Under the pieces are notes generated by a model. The model ran no database searches. It was not told where the DNA came from and was given only the letters and a program-made list of their open reading frames with translations. Of a stretch of DNA of 64,000 nt, positions 35,201-42,900 are shown piece by piece (position 1 is the first letter of the stretch; each line of letters begins with the position of its first letter). Both the position numbers and the translations under genes were made by a program. This DNA is from CAYVBW01 sp964588685 (GTDB lineage Bacteria; Patescibacteriota; Microgenomatia; UBA1400; PJMF01): positions 1 through 64,000 of the forward strand of contig CAZPQG010000001.1 in the NCBI GenBank assembly GCA_964588685.1, read 5' to 3'.

Positions 35201-35921
35201 CTTTTTTAGTTATATCTTCAACCATTGTCTTAATGGTTTCATAAATTTCAGTATTTTGTTCAGTTTGCTCTGTTAAATCTTGCTTGGTTTGAACTATTTC
35301 TTTTTTAGCTTTAATTTCCAATTCTTCTATTTTCATGTCTAAAGTTTCTTTTTTGGAAACTTTTTCTTTTAGATCATCTTTATCATTTTTTAAAGTCGTT
35401 TTAATATTTTCAATTTTCTTTTTTGCCTGCTGTCTCAAATTTTCCTCCGCTTTAATTTGAGTCACGTCTAAATTATCAAGAATATTGGTTCGTTTAGCTT
35501 CGTCTACTGATAAAACTATGTACTGAGAAAAATACATAATAGAACTAAGATCGCGTGGAGAAACTCCTAGCAACCTGGAGATGATTGAGGGAGCACCTCT
35601 GAAATACCAAATATGAGCCACAGGAGCAGCCAGCTCGATATGCCCCATTCTTTCTCTTCTCACTCTGGAATGAGTGACCTCAACTCCACATTTATCGCAA
35701 ATAATCCCCTTGTAACGACGCCTCTTGTATTTACCACAGTGGCATTCGTAATCTTTAACCGGACCAAAAATTTTTTCATCAAATAAACCGTCTTTTTCCG
35801 GTTTAAGAGAACGATAATTAATGGTTTCCGGCTCTTTTACTTCGCCGTAAGACCAGTCTAAAATATCATCAGGCGAAGCAATTTTTATTTGCAAAGCTGA
35901 AAAGTCAATAATATTTTTCAT
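32232..35921 (-). CDS. rpoC: DNA-directed RNA polymerase beta' subunit
   Basis: 1229 aa. The N-terminal zinc site (CHCGKYKRRRYKGIICDKCGVE), the catalytic NADFDGDQMAVHLP motif with the three Mg-binding Asp, and the second zinc site (CEARKGLCAKCYGRD) are present. Residues about 145-240 hold a Lys/Glu-rich coiled-coil insertion (KKKIENIKTTL ... IVQTKQDLTEQ) before the conserved F-x-GMGAESI segment. It is transcribed after rpoB with a 164-bp spacer that carries a 15-bp tandem duplication. Confidence 0.98.
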   Translation of the reverse strand: MKNIIDFSALQIKIASPDDILDWSYGEVKEPETINYRSLKPEKDGLFDEKIFGPVKDYECHCGKYKRRRYKGIICDKCGVEVTHSRVRRERMGHIELAAPVAHIWYFRGAPSIISRLLGVSPRDLSSIMYFSQYIVLSVDEAKRTNILDNLDVTQIKAEENLRQQAKKKIENIKTTLKNDKDDLKEKVSKKETLDMKIEELEIKAKKEIVQTKQDLTEQTEQNTEIYETIKTMVEDITKKAVLTEDQYIKLVDYQADNFIEVGMGAESIFKLVQEVDLEALQDSLLKKIEETNSKTKLAAYIKRLRIVESFKKAKINPEWMFVKMLPVIPPDLRPMVQLSGGRFASSDLNDLYRRVLNRNNRLKHLIELGAPNIILRNEKRMLQEAVDALIDTKSSGRRNYRRTPLKSLSDMLKGKKGRFRRNLLGKRVDYSGRSVIIVGPDLRLNECGLPKDMALEMFKPFVFHELILQGHAPNVKSARNLVDMKEPEVYDALEKVTQDHPVLLNRAPTLHKLGILAFYPKLIDGNAIKIHPCVCPGYNADFDGDQMAVHLPLTKTAQEESIEYMMASKNLLKPANSQPITVPNKEMAMGVFYHTRIDESLDEYPHVFANEDEAFHAFENKLIKLHQPIKIRIKRAESQKIIRTTLGRVELNQILPESIPFINETVDSEKIKEIVTEAIEELEETEIVQVIDEIKDLGFRAATLSGISVGVTDCVINDTKDEIIEEANKKAEDLHKNYQQGLITDEERKKNNFDIWMDTTQDVADLTWESYGEDNAVKVIIDSGGTRASKDQVKQLAAMRGLVVDPLGNIVEMPIKSNFREGLSIFEYVNSARGSRKGLTDSALKTADAGYLTRRLVDVSHDVIIRTEDCGTTDGIEISREERPKSFLNQIKNRIVLEDVEKDGTVLLKKDEMITPKIAREIEQAGIEKIKVRSPLTCEARKGLCAKCYGRDFSTKKLVTIGTPVGVVAAQSIGEPGTQLTMRTKHSAGIVGLDVTQGLPRVEELFENRTPKSKAIISRIAGKAEIYEKDGEQIVKIKSTTDDDVEAYVLSSNDRLSIEDGDLVYAGQKITMGSIDNTQLLKIKGLKAAQLNIVSELQAVYESQGIRINDRHFETVVRKMGDKVKIKEPGDTSFITGEVIVKSNFIDVNEDVMSAGGEPAVAEVLLFGITKSALYTDSWLSAASFQHTKRILTKASINGAIDYLEGLKENVIIGRLIPTTPERARLDH

Positions 35922-36038
35922 AAAAGTAAATTTTTGTTATTTATTTGATATATTTCTTGTTATATTGATTATTTACTTATTGATTAATTGTTGTGTTATT
36001 AAATATTAGTCTTTACTTGCTTGTCTAATTTTTAGTAT

Positions 36039-36068
36039 TCTTGGTTGCTCCTATCTTGGTTACTCTTA
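36039..36068. repeat. 15-bp tandem duplication in the rpoB-rpoC spacer
   Basis: TCTTGGTTGCTCCTA (36039-36053) is followed directly by TCTTGGTTACTCTTA (36054-36068), with two differences. It is noncoding. Confidence 0.75.
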
Positions 36069-36085
36069 TAAGCTATTCTTATTAA

Positions 36086-39000
36086 CTAATCTTCACTGTC
36101 TATCTCTTCATCCTCAATCTCGTCGACATCTTCCTCGCTCTCCATCTCTTCTTCATCGTCAAGCAAATCATCTTCCGAAGGCTCCGCCTTAGCTTCATCA
36201 GCCTCTTGTTCATCATCAGAATTATCATCGTCATCTATCTCATCTTTTTCCTCTTCTTCATCGTCATCATCTTCATTATCTGCAGAAGCAGTGTCTTGCT
36301 CTTCAGTTTCGTCTGCTTCCTCATTTTGTTCTTGCTCGTCTTGTTCTTTATCTTCAACGTCTTCAGCTTCAGCCGCTTCTTCTGTTTCAGCTGCCTCCGC
36401 CTCGTCTTCATCTTCGTCTTCCTCTTTTTCTTGTAAATCAAGCGGAATGACATCTAAAGATAATGATTTCAATTCGCTGAGCAAAACTTTAAATGATTCA
36501 GGAATAGTCGGCGCCGGAATATCGATGCCTTTCACCATTGCCTTAAAAGCTTTAGAACGTCCTCTGACATCATCAGACTTAATGGTTAACATTTCTTGTA
36601 AACTATGAGCCGCTTTGTGCGCTTCCAAGGCCCAGACCTCCATTTCTCCTACTCTCTGACCCCCCATTTGAGCTTTACCGCCTAATGGTTGTTGAGTGAC
36701 TAAAGAATAAGGCCCGGTTGAACGAGCGTGCACTTTGTCATCAACCATATGCACTAACTTCAGCAGATAAGTAATACCGACAGCAGTTTTTTCTTGGTAA
36801 GGTTGGCCTGTTCGACCGTCTAACAACCGTACTTTACCGTCTGCGGGCAATCCGGCTTTCTCTAACTCCTGCCAAATTTTATCTTCATTAAAAGTTTCGA
36901 ATACAGGCAGGGCAACTTTATAATCTAACTTTTGTGCAGCCCAGCCTAAATGTGCCTCCAGCAACTGCCCCAAGTTCATTCTAGCTAAGACTGACAAGGG
37001 AGAAATAATTACATCAATTGGAGTACCGTCTTCTAAATAAGGCATATCAGCCATTGGCGTAATTTTAGAAATAACACCTTTATTGCCGTGACGCCCGGCC
37101 AATTTATCTCCAACTTTGATCTTTCTTTTTTCTGCTACTCTAATCGTCGCTTGTTTTAACACTCCGGGATCAAGTTCATCGCCTTGAGCTCGATCTAAAA
37201 TTTGCACATCAATGACTGTCCCTTTTTCGCCGTGGGGCATTCGCAGAGAAGTGTCGCGCACTTCTTTTGATTTTTCACCAAAAATAGCTCTCAATAGTCT
37301 TTCTTCTGAGCTTAATTCTGTTTCGCCTTTTGGGGCTACTTTCCCTACTAAAATATCGCCTGAGCTAACTTCACTGCCAATGCGGATGATACCGTCTTCA
37401 GTTAAATTAGCTAAATAATTTTCTGAAACATTGGGGATATCATTAGTTAGTTCTTCAGGCCCTAAACGGGTATCCATTACTTGCGCTTCATGCTCACTAA
37501 TATAAACAGAAGTCATTAGATCTTCTTTGACCAACCGGTCTGAAATGACAATCGCATCCTCATAGCCTAAACCGTCAAAAGAAGAATAAGCAATTAATAA
37601 ATTAGTACCCAAAGCTAATTCGCCTTCATCTGAAGCTGGGCCGTCGATAATTAAATCGCCTTTTTTAACTCGATCACCTACATCCACTATAGGTCTTTGT
37701 GAATAGCTAGTGCTTTGCGAGGTTCTCTCAAATTTTTTAATTTGATAGATTTCTTTATTATCTTCAAAGCTGATATTGTCTACAAAGCTTTGTTCGTGCT
37801 GCTTGCTGGCATCTTTGCGTTCAGTTTTATTGACCTCAATTACAATTTTTTGCGCATCAACATATGTCACTACGCCGCCGTGATTTGCTTCCACCGTTCG
37901 ATTCATAGCTTTAGATACAACTGATTCCATACCGGTGCCAACCACCGGCGCCTCAGGTTTGACTAAGGGTACCGCCTGGCACTGCATATGGCTGCCCATT
38001 AAAGCGCGATTGGCTTCATCATTAGCAATAAAAGGTATCAAAGAAGCAGAGGTGCCTACCACTTGGCGCGGGGTAAGATCAACAAAATCGATTTCTGTTA
38101 CCGGCCCTTCCAAGAATTGATTGTTATAACGATAAGCAACCCATTCGTTTTTTATAAAATTATCTTTGTCTAATTCAAGTTCAGCGTGACTGATTTTGCA
38201 ATCTTCTTCCTCATCAGCTGCCATATAAACAATTTCATCAGTCAGCTTCATCTTACCGTTTTTTTCCTCAACTTTACGATAAGGAGCTTCTAAAAATCCG
38301 AATTTATTAATACGAGTGTATAATGCTAGATAAGTCACTAAACCAATATTAGGACCTTCGGGGGAACGGACAGGACAAATACGAGAATACTGAGAGACGT
38401 TAATATCTCTCATAGAAAAAGCGGCTCGTTCACGGGTTACACCGCCGCTGCCCAAAACTGACAATCTTCTTAGATTGTCAACTTCTGATAAAGGATTGGT
38501 TTGATCTAAAATGGCTGACAACCGATTACGACGGAAAAATTGAGAGACAGTAGCAATTAACGGTCGAGCATTAACTAAAGCAGAGGGAGTCAGACTTGAA
38601 TCCGTTTTAGTTAACGACATTTTTTCACGAATTGACTTTTCTAAACGAATCATGCCAACTCGAAAGGCTGTATCCTTAACCAGCTCACCAATACGGCGCA
38701 CTCTACGATTGCTTAAATGATCAATGTCATCAACTTTACCCTGTCCATTTTGTAAGCCAATTAAATAACGAATGGTCGCGGTAATATCTTCTTTGTTTAA
38801 AACCACTGTACTTTCAGCGACATCATTTTTTAAACGCCGATTGAGCTTGTAGCGTCCTACTTCTCCTAAATTGTAGCGTCTTTCATCAAAAAAATGGGTG
38901 TGAAAATAATCTCTAGCTGTTTCGACTGTAGCCGGCTCACCCGGTCTAAGTTTTTCGTAAATTTCGATTAATGCTTGATTTTTATTGTGGGTATCATCTT

Positions 39001-39676
39001 TAGCCAGCGTATTTTCAATTAAATTATATTCATCTTCTTCAGAAATATCTTGATAAAATTCTATAATTTCTTCATCTGATTCGATCCCAAACGCACGTAA
39101 TAAAACAGTAGCAGGAATTTTACGGCGGCGATCTATTTTAACTGTGATTACATCTCTTCGGCTAACAGCAACTTCAATCCAAGATCCTCTTAACGGCCGC
39201 AGCTCTGCTAAATAATATACCTCCCCTGTATTCCGGTATTCTTCACCAGAGAAAAAGACCCCCGGTGATCTCACCAACTGGGTCACTATTCCTCGCTCAA
39301 TACCATTAATAATAAAAGTCCCCACGGGAGTCATTCTTGGAATATCGCCCATGAATACTTCCTGGGTGCGACGCTCTCCTGTTCTCTTATTAGTGAGCGT
39401 AGCTTCAACATATAAAGCAGTTTCGTAAGTTAAATTTTTTTCCTTAGCTTCAGCTACTGTATATTTTGGTTCTCTAAAATGATACGAGCCAAATTTAAGA
39501 GCCCAATTTTTACCAGTATAATCTTCAATGCCTTTTTCTGCGTTGACTTGAGTCAAAGATTCTTTAATACCATTTGTTAAAAAATTATCATAACTTTCAA
39601 TCTGTAAACCTATCAAATCAAGTTCAGGTAGAACTTTATATTTTTTCCCCCAATATTGACGTTGGCTATTTTCCAT
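36086..39676 (-). CDS. rpoB: DNA-directed RNA polymerase beta subunit with a 114-residue acidic tail
   Basis: 1196 aa. The fold is complete: the rifampicin pocket (ATVSQFFRRNRLSAILDQTNPLSEV, RERAAFSMRDINVSQYSRICPVRSPEGPNIGL), the catalytic-region GRHGNKGVISKI and the C-terminal VHARSTGPYSLVTQQPLGGKAQMGGQRVGEMEVWALEAH. The protein normally ends about residue 1082 (LSLDVIPL). Here an extra 114 residues of almost only Asp, Glu, Ala and Gln follow (36089-36430). I start at the ATG at 39676 because AAAGGAG precedes it by 7 nt; ten upstream codons are open but not conserved. Confidence 0.97.
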   Translation of the reverse strand: MENSQRQYWGKKYKVLPELDLIGLQIESYDNFLTNGIKESLTQVNAEKGIEDYTGKNWALKFGSYHFREPKYTVAEAKEKNLTYETALYVEATLTNKRTGERRTQEVFMGDIPRMTPVGTFIINGIERGIVTQLVRSPGVFFSGEEYRNTGEVYYLAELRPLRGSWIEVAVSRRDVITVKIDRRRKIPATVLLRAFGIESDEEIIEFYQDISEEDEYNLIENTLAKDDTHNKNQALIEIYEKLRPGEPATVETARDYFHTHFFDERRYNLGEVGRYKLNRRLKNDVAESTVVLNKEDITATIRYLIGLQNGQGKVDDIDHLSNRRVRRIGELVKDTAFRVGMIRLEKSIREKMSLTKTDSSLTPSALVNARPLIATVSQFFRRNRLSAILDQTNPLSEVDNLRRLSVLGSGGVTRERAAFSMRDINVSQYSRICPVRSPEGPNIGLVTYLALYTRINKFGFLEAPYRKVEEKNGKMKLTDEIVYMAADEEEDCKISHAELELDKDNFIKNEWVAYRYNNQFLEGPVTEIDFVDLTPRQVVGTSASLIPFIANDEANRALMGSHMQCQAVPLVKPEAPVVGTGMESVVSKAMNRTVEANHGGVVTYVDAQKIVIEVNKTERKDASKQHEQSFVDNISFEDNKEIYQIKKFERTSQSTSYSQRPIVDVGDRVKKGDLIIDGPASDEGELALGTNLLIAYSSFDGLGYEDAIVISDRLVKEDLMTSVYISEHEAQVMDTRLGPEELTNDIPNVSENYLANLTEDGIIRIGSEVSSGDILVGKVAPKGETELSSEERLLRAIFGEKSKEVRDTSLRMPHGEKGTVIDVQILDRAQGDELDPGVLKQATIRVAEKRKIKVGDKLAGRHGNKGVISKITPMADMPYLEDGTPIDVIISPLSVLARMNLGQLLEAHLGWAAQKLDYKVALPVFETFNEDKIWQELEKAGLPADGKVRLLDGRTGQPYQEKTAVGITYLLKLVHMVDDKVHARSTGPYSLVTQQPLGGKAQMGGQRVGEMEVWALEAHKAAHSLQEMLTIKSDDVRGRSKAFKAMVKGIDIPAPTIPESFKVLLSELKSLSLDVIPLDLQEKEEDEDEDEAEAAETEEAAEAEDVEDKEQDEQEQNEEADETEEQDTASADNEDDDDEEEEKDEIDDDDNSDDEQEADEAKAEPSEDDLLDDEEEMESEEDVDEIEDEEIDSED

Positions 39677-40141
39677 GAAGGCTCCTTTAAATGAACTGGT
39701 TGACAATTAATGTTAAATTTAATTAAATAAATATTTAAATCTAAATAAAGTAAATTTAAAGTAAACTTAAGACTAAAAATATCTCTATATAAATAGACAA
39801 TTAACCTCAAGAGGCTGACTAGCGGCCTCTATAAACTAGCTTAAAATTAATTTTGAGAAATCACAAAAATTTGTGTGAATTTATAACTGAGCTGAATTAT
39901 TTCTATTCCCTTTTGATTAATAAATTAAATGTTTGACTAAATATTTACGTTTTATATTTTTTATTTTTTAGTGCAAGCTCTTCTAAACAGCAGATTTAAA
40001 CTGCTATTTGCAATCTTATAAAATTTCTAAGCGTAAATTTTTTCTTGAAGCTTCAATTAAAATTTAACTTTTAATTTTTAAATCTTTTTTACTATTTTTA
40101 TGCCTGCTTGCATAAAAGCGTATTTTATCAGCTGCCTGTTT
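39677..40141. other. AT-rich spacer upstream of rpoB
   Basis: 465 bp between mltG and rpoB, both on the minus strand. No ORF with coding character was found. A 6-bp AGAGGC/GCCTCT hairpin lies at 39810-39830 in the putative rpoB leader. I could not settle on a promoter; several AT-rich -10-like boxes exist without a good -35. Confidence 0.5.
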
Positions 40142-41149
40142 CTAACGCAAGTATTGATTTATATTTTGATTATGATCTTGAAGAGTTTCTCCAAAGTGAA
40201 TTCGCCCTTGTCGATCATGAAGGTAAAAAAGGTATGACGATAATTGAGGATTAAGTGCTGCAGTAAAAGCATTTAAACTTGGGTTGCAAATTGGGCGTGG
40301 GGGCAAACCTGGATTTTGATAAGTATTAAATTTTGAATCGATTTCTTTATCAGCAGCAGAAGGAGCTGACCACCAACTACCGGTTTCTTCATTATAACCG
40401 GCTGCATATTGTAAAGTAGCATCAACCTGCAAAGGCATCCCTCTTTCCAAGCGCTTCCATAAAACTCCCGAAATTAACTCCAATTGTTCAACATCTTGCG
40501 CTTCTCTCTCTAAAAGAGAAGCCATTGTCAAAATTTCATTAAAAGAATGATCGGATTGTTCTATTTGAGATTGTAAAGGCTCTATTTTTTTCTCAAAAGT
40601 ATTGTGCATTAAATTAATCAAGGCTTGAGTAGTAATTTCTTTAGGTACTAGATATGTATCGGGGAAGAGCTGCCCTTCTAATGATACTGTCTGGGCCAAA
40701 AATTCTTCAGTGTCATAATCAAGCAGTGGATATTCTGCTAAGCTTTGATCAATTTCTTCACGCCTTAGGCCTTCAGGTAAAGTAATCCATAAATCGTCGC
40801 TGCCTTCACTTAAAATTTCTAAGATAGTAGGAGCATCCATGGCCGGCGACAACTCAAAACTGCCAGCTTGTATCTGCGTTTTAGTTTGCTTTAATTTATA
40901 ATAAATTTTAAAAACCAGAGAACTTTTAATTAAATTTTCCTGTTCCAATTTTTCACTGATGGCACTCACCGGCTCACCTTTTTGCACTACAAATCTTTTT
41001 AATTGATTATCAGCCGGATTCGGAGCTTGTAATAAGATCATTCCAATTAAAACAGCTGCGGTCACCAGCACGGCAACAGCCGCCACAGCTATCAAGGCTG
41101 TTTTTAAAAACTTAATTTTATTAACTTTATTTACTGAATTTGCCGGCAT
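40142..41149 (-). CDS. mltG: Endolytic murein transglycosylase MltG (YceG-like)
   Basis: 335 aa from the ATG at 41149 (a TTG at 41182 adds 11 residues). One transmembrane helix at about residues 16-40 anchors an extracytoplasmic LysM-like and YceG domain. The catalytic glutamate lies in the LTMASLLEREAQDV segment, and the substrate-groove motif YNTYQNPGLPPRPICNPS-like stretch (here FNTYQNPGLPPRPICNPS) is conserved. It cuts nascent glycan strands and helps to set their length. ruvX is upstream, an association seen in many bacteria. Confidence 0.94.
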   Translation of the reverse strand: MPANSVNKVNKIKFLKTALIAVAAVAVLVTAAVLIGMILLQAPNPADNQLKRFVVQKGEPVSAISEKLEQENLIKSSLVFKIYYKLKQTKTQIQAGSFELSPAMDAPTILEILSEGSDDLWITLPEGLRREEIDQSLAEYPLLDYDTEEFLAQTVSLEGQLFPDTYLVPKEITTQALINLMHNTFEKKIEPLQSQIEQSDHSFNEILTMASLLEREAQDVEQLELISGVLWKRLERGMPLQVDATLQYAAGYNEETGSWWSAPSAADKEIDSKFNTYQNPGLPPRPICNPSLNAFTAALNPQLSSYLFYLHDRQGRIHFGETLQDHNQNINQYLR

Positions 41150-41368
41150 AATATTCAATAAGTTAGATATTATTTTAAACAATCTTTTCTTTTTTCTCTT
41201 TAGATACTCCTATCATAGGTATTGAGTATGATATTCACACTAAGTTCATTAAGTTTAACACAGTTTTTAAAAGATGAGAAATTATTAATCTATTGTATTC
41301 TGCAAAGCTTTTATTAGTCAATTTTTTTACTGCTATTATTTAAGCCAATCAAAGTTTTTATGATAACT

Positions 41369-41773
41369 TCAATGATAGTTATTTTTATGGACAGCCATCC
41401 ATTCCTCAAGAATATAAGCGGCTGAATAATGATCTATTTTCTCAGGTAAAGCTTTATTTCTTTGTAAAAATCTTTTCTTAACCTGCTTAGTTGATAGAGT
41501 TTCATCAAAATGCTCAATAGGAATTGAAAGTTGTGATTGTAATTTTTGGCTAAAGCTGCGAATTTTGGCAGCAGTCTCCTTTTCAGAAATACCAATGATT
41601 ATTTTTTTTATTTCTTCTTCTTGACAAAACCGTATAATGTCTTTGATGGCTTGGTTTTGCTGCTGATATTCAATCACTTTTACGGGAACAGCCAGCGGGC
41701 CATGAGAAACAGCCAAACCAATTCTTTTAGTGCCGTAATCAATGGCCAGTATTGTTTTCTGATTCTGATTCAT
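41369..41773 (-). CDS. ruvX: Putative pre-16S rRNA nuclease / YqgF (RuvX) family
   Basis: 134 aa. An RNase H fold with the three acidic sites ILAIDYGTKRIGLAVS, FDETLSTKQ and IDHYSAAYILEEWM. E. coli YqgF processes the 5' end of 16S rRNA; the older name Holliday-junction resolvase rests on structural similarity. It lies between the sortase and mltG genes on the same strand. Confidence 0.93.
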   Translation of the reverse strand: MNQNQKTILAIDYGTKRIGLAVSHGPLAVPVKVIEYQQQNQAIKDIIRFCQEEEIKKIIIGISEKETAAKIRSFSQKLQSQLSIPIEHFDETLSTKQVKKRFLQRNKALPEKIDHYSAAYILEEWMAVHKNNYH

Positions 41774-41929
41774 TATTGAACAAGCTTTGAGTTAATTTAT
41801 AAATTTAATAATTTTACTTTAAACCTAGTTCTTTATAATTGAAACTTATCAAAGCTTGTTGGTCAAAATCTAGTAGTTATTCTAAAGCTTATTTTATAAG
41901 CGTGTGCTATAGCTGCCTGTATTTTACAA

Positions 41930-42895
41930 CTACTCTTTTACCAATTGGGCTGTCACCACCCCTCTTCTTAAATAAGTACCTTCAGGCACACAAGTAACTA
42001 ATTTTAATTGAGAACTATCATAATCTTGCGAAAGAATGTAAGTATCAGTTGGTTTGACTTCTTTTTTGTCAATTACTGTGTAAGTATATTTAACATCATT
42101 GTAGATTAAATAGATTCTATCTCCGGGCTCCAAAGTCATGATAGTACTAAAGATAGAATTATACCGTCTGGGATTAGTTTCTTTAGGATTGTAAAACCGA
42201 CGCAGAATAGAATGGCCGAAAATAACTGGTGAACCCGGTTTACCGGGAAGAGAAGTGCCCGGATATTGAATCAGGCTTTCATCTAAATTAACGCCTCCAA
42301 TTTTTACCACTGCATTATTAACATCTAACTCAGGTATTTCCAAAATATACTCACCGACCTGCTGAGACAACAAGCTGGTGCGATTAACCAAATCGGTTAC
42401 CATTTGATTTTCAAACCAGTTTGACAAATTCGTATAATCAAGCTCAGCATCAACAATAACAGGCCCTTTTTTAATTTGACCCATCTCTTGTGAAAGATCG
42501 CCTGTCATAGCAGTCTGGGCTACTACATAAGGAGTGGTGCTAATAACTTCTTCTTTGGGAATAGGTGCGATTAAAGCAGGACTTGTGGGCAAACTTCTTA
42601 AATAAAAGCCGGCAATTGGTACCACAGCACTGCCTAATAAAAATAAGCCAACTACAATTAAAAAAATCGGTACAGAGCTAGCGCCAAATCTTATAATACG
42701 GGGAACTGATTTTTTTAGCTGTCGGCTATGCTGATCATCAATATTCTGCTGCACCTTTTCTGCTATAACTAATCGAGTTAATTTCTTTGATACTTCAGCC
42801 TCGACTTCTTCATAAGTCCCAAATTTTAGCAAAGCCTCCCGGTAAAGTTGAACTAGTTCCTGGCGGTCTATCCCTAAATTATCTAACTTTGACAT
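41930..42895 (-). CDS. Sortase family transpeptidase
   Basis: 321 aa. The N-terminal 65 residues are cytoplasmic and charged, one transmembrane helix follows (about 73-98), and the sortase barrel is extracytoplasmic. The catalytic triad is visible: His in VIFGHSILRRF, Cys in KLVTCVPEGTYLRR and the Arg two residues after YL. Sortases join cell-wall-sorting-signal proteins to surface acceptors. No LPxTG-type substrate is encoded in the window. It begins 5 bp after the stop of the preceding membrane protein gene, so the two are probably one operon. Confidence 0.93.
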   Translation of the reverse strand: MSKLDNLGIDRQELVQLYREALLKFGTYEEVEAEVSKKLTRLVIAEKVQQNIDDQHSRQLKKSVPRIIRFGASSVPIFLIVVGLFLLGSAVVPIAGFYLRSLPTSPALIAPIPKEEVISTTPYVVAQTAMTGDLSQEMGQIKKGPVIVDAELDYTNLSNWFENQMVTDLVNRTSLLSQQVGEYILEIPELDVNNAVVKIGGVNLDESLIQYPGTSLPGKPGSPVIFGHSILRRFYNPKETNPRRYNSIFSTIMTLEPGDRIYLIYNDVKYTYTVIDKKEVKPTDTYILSQDYDSSQLKLVTCVPEGTYLRRGVVTAQLVKE

Positions 42896-42900
42896 AAGCT

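Noticed and set aside
36206..36608. Hydrophobic or Ser-rich ORFs on the + strand opposite the rpoB tail
   Set aside because: Complement of the acidic codons; an expected artefact of low-complexity sequence.
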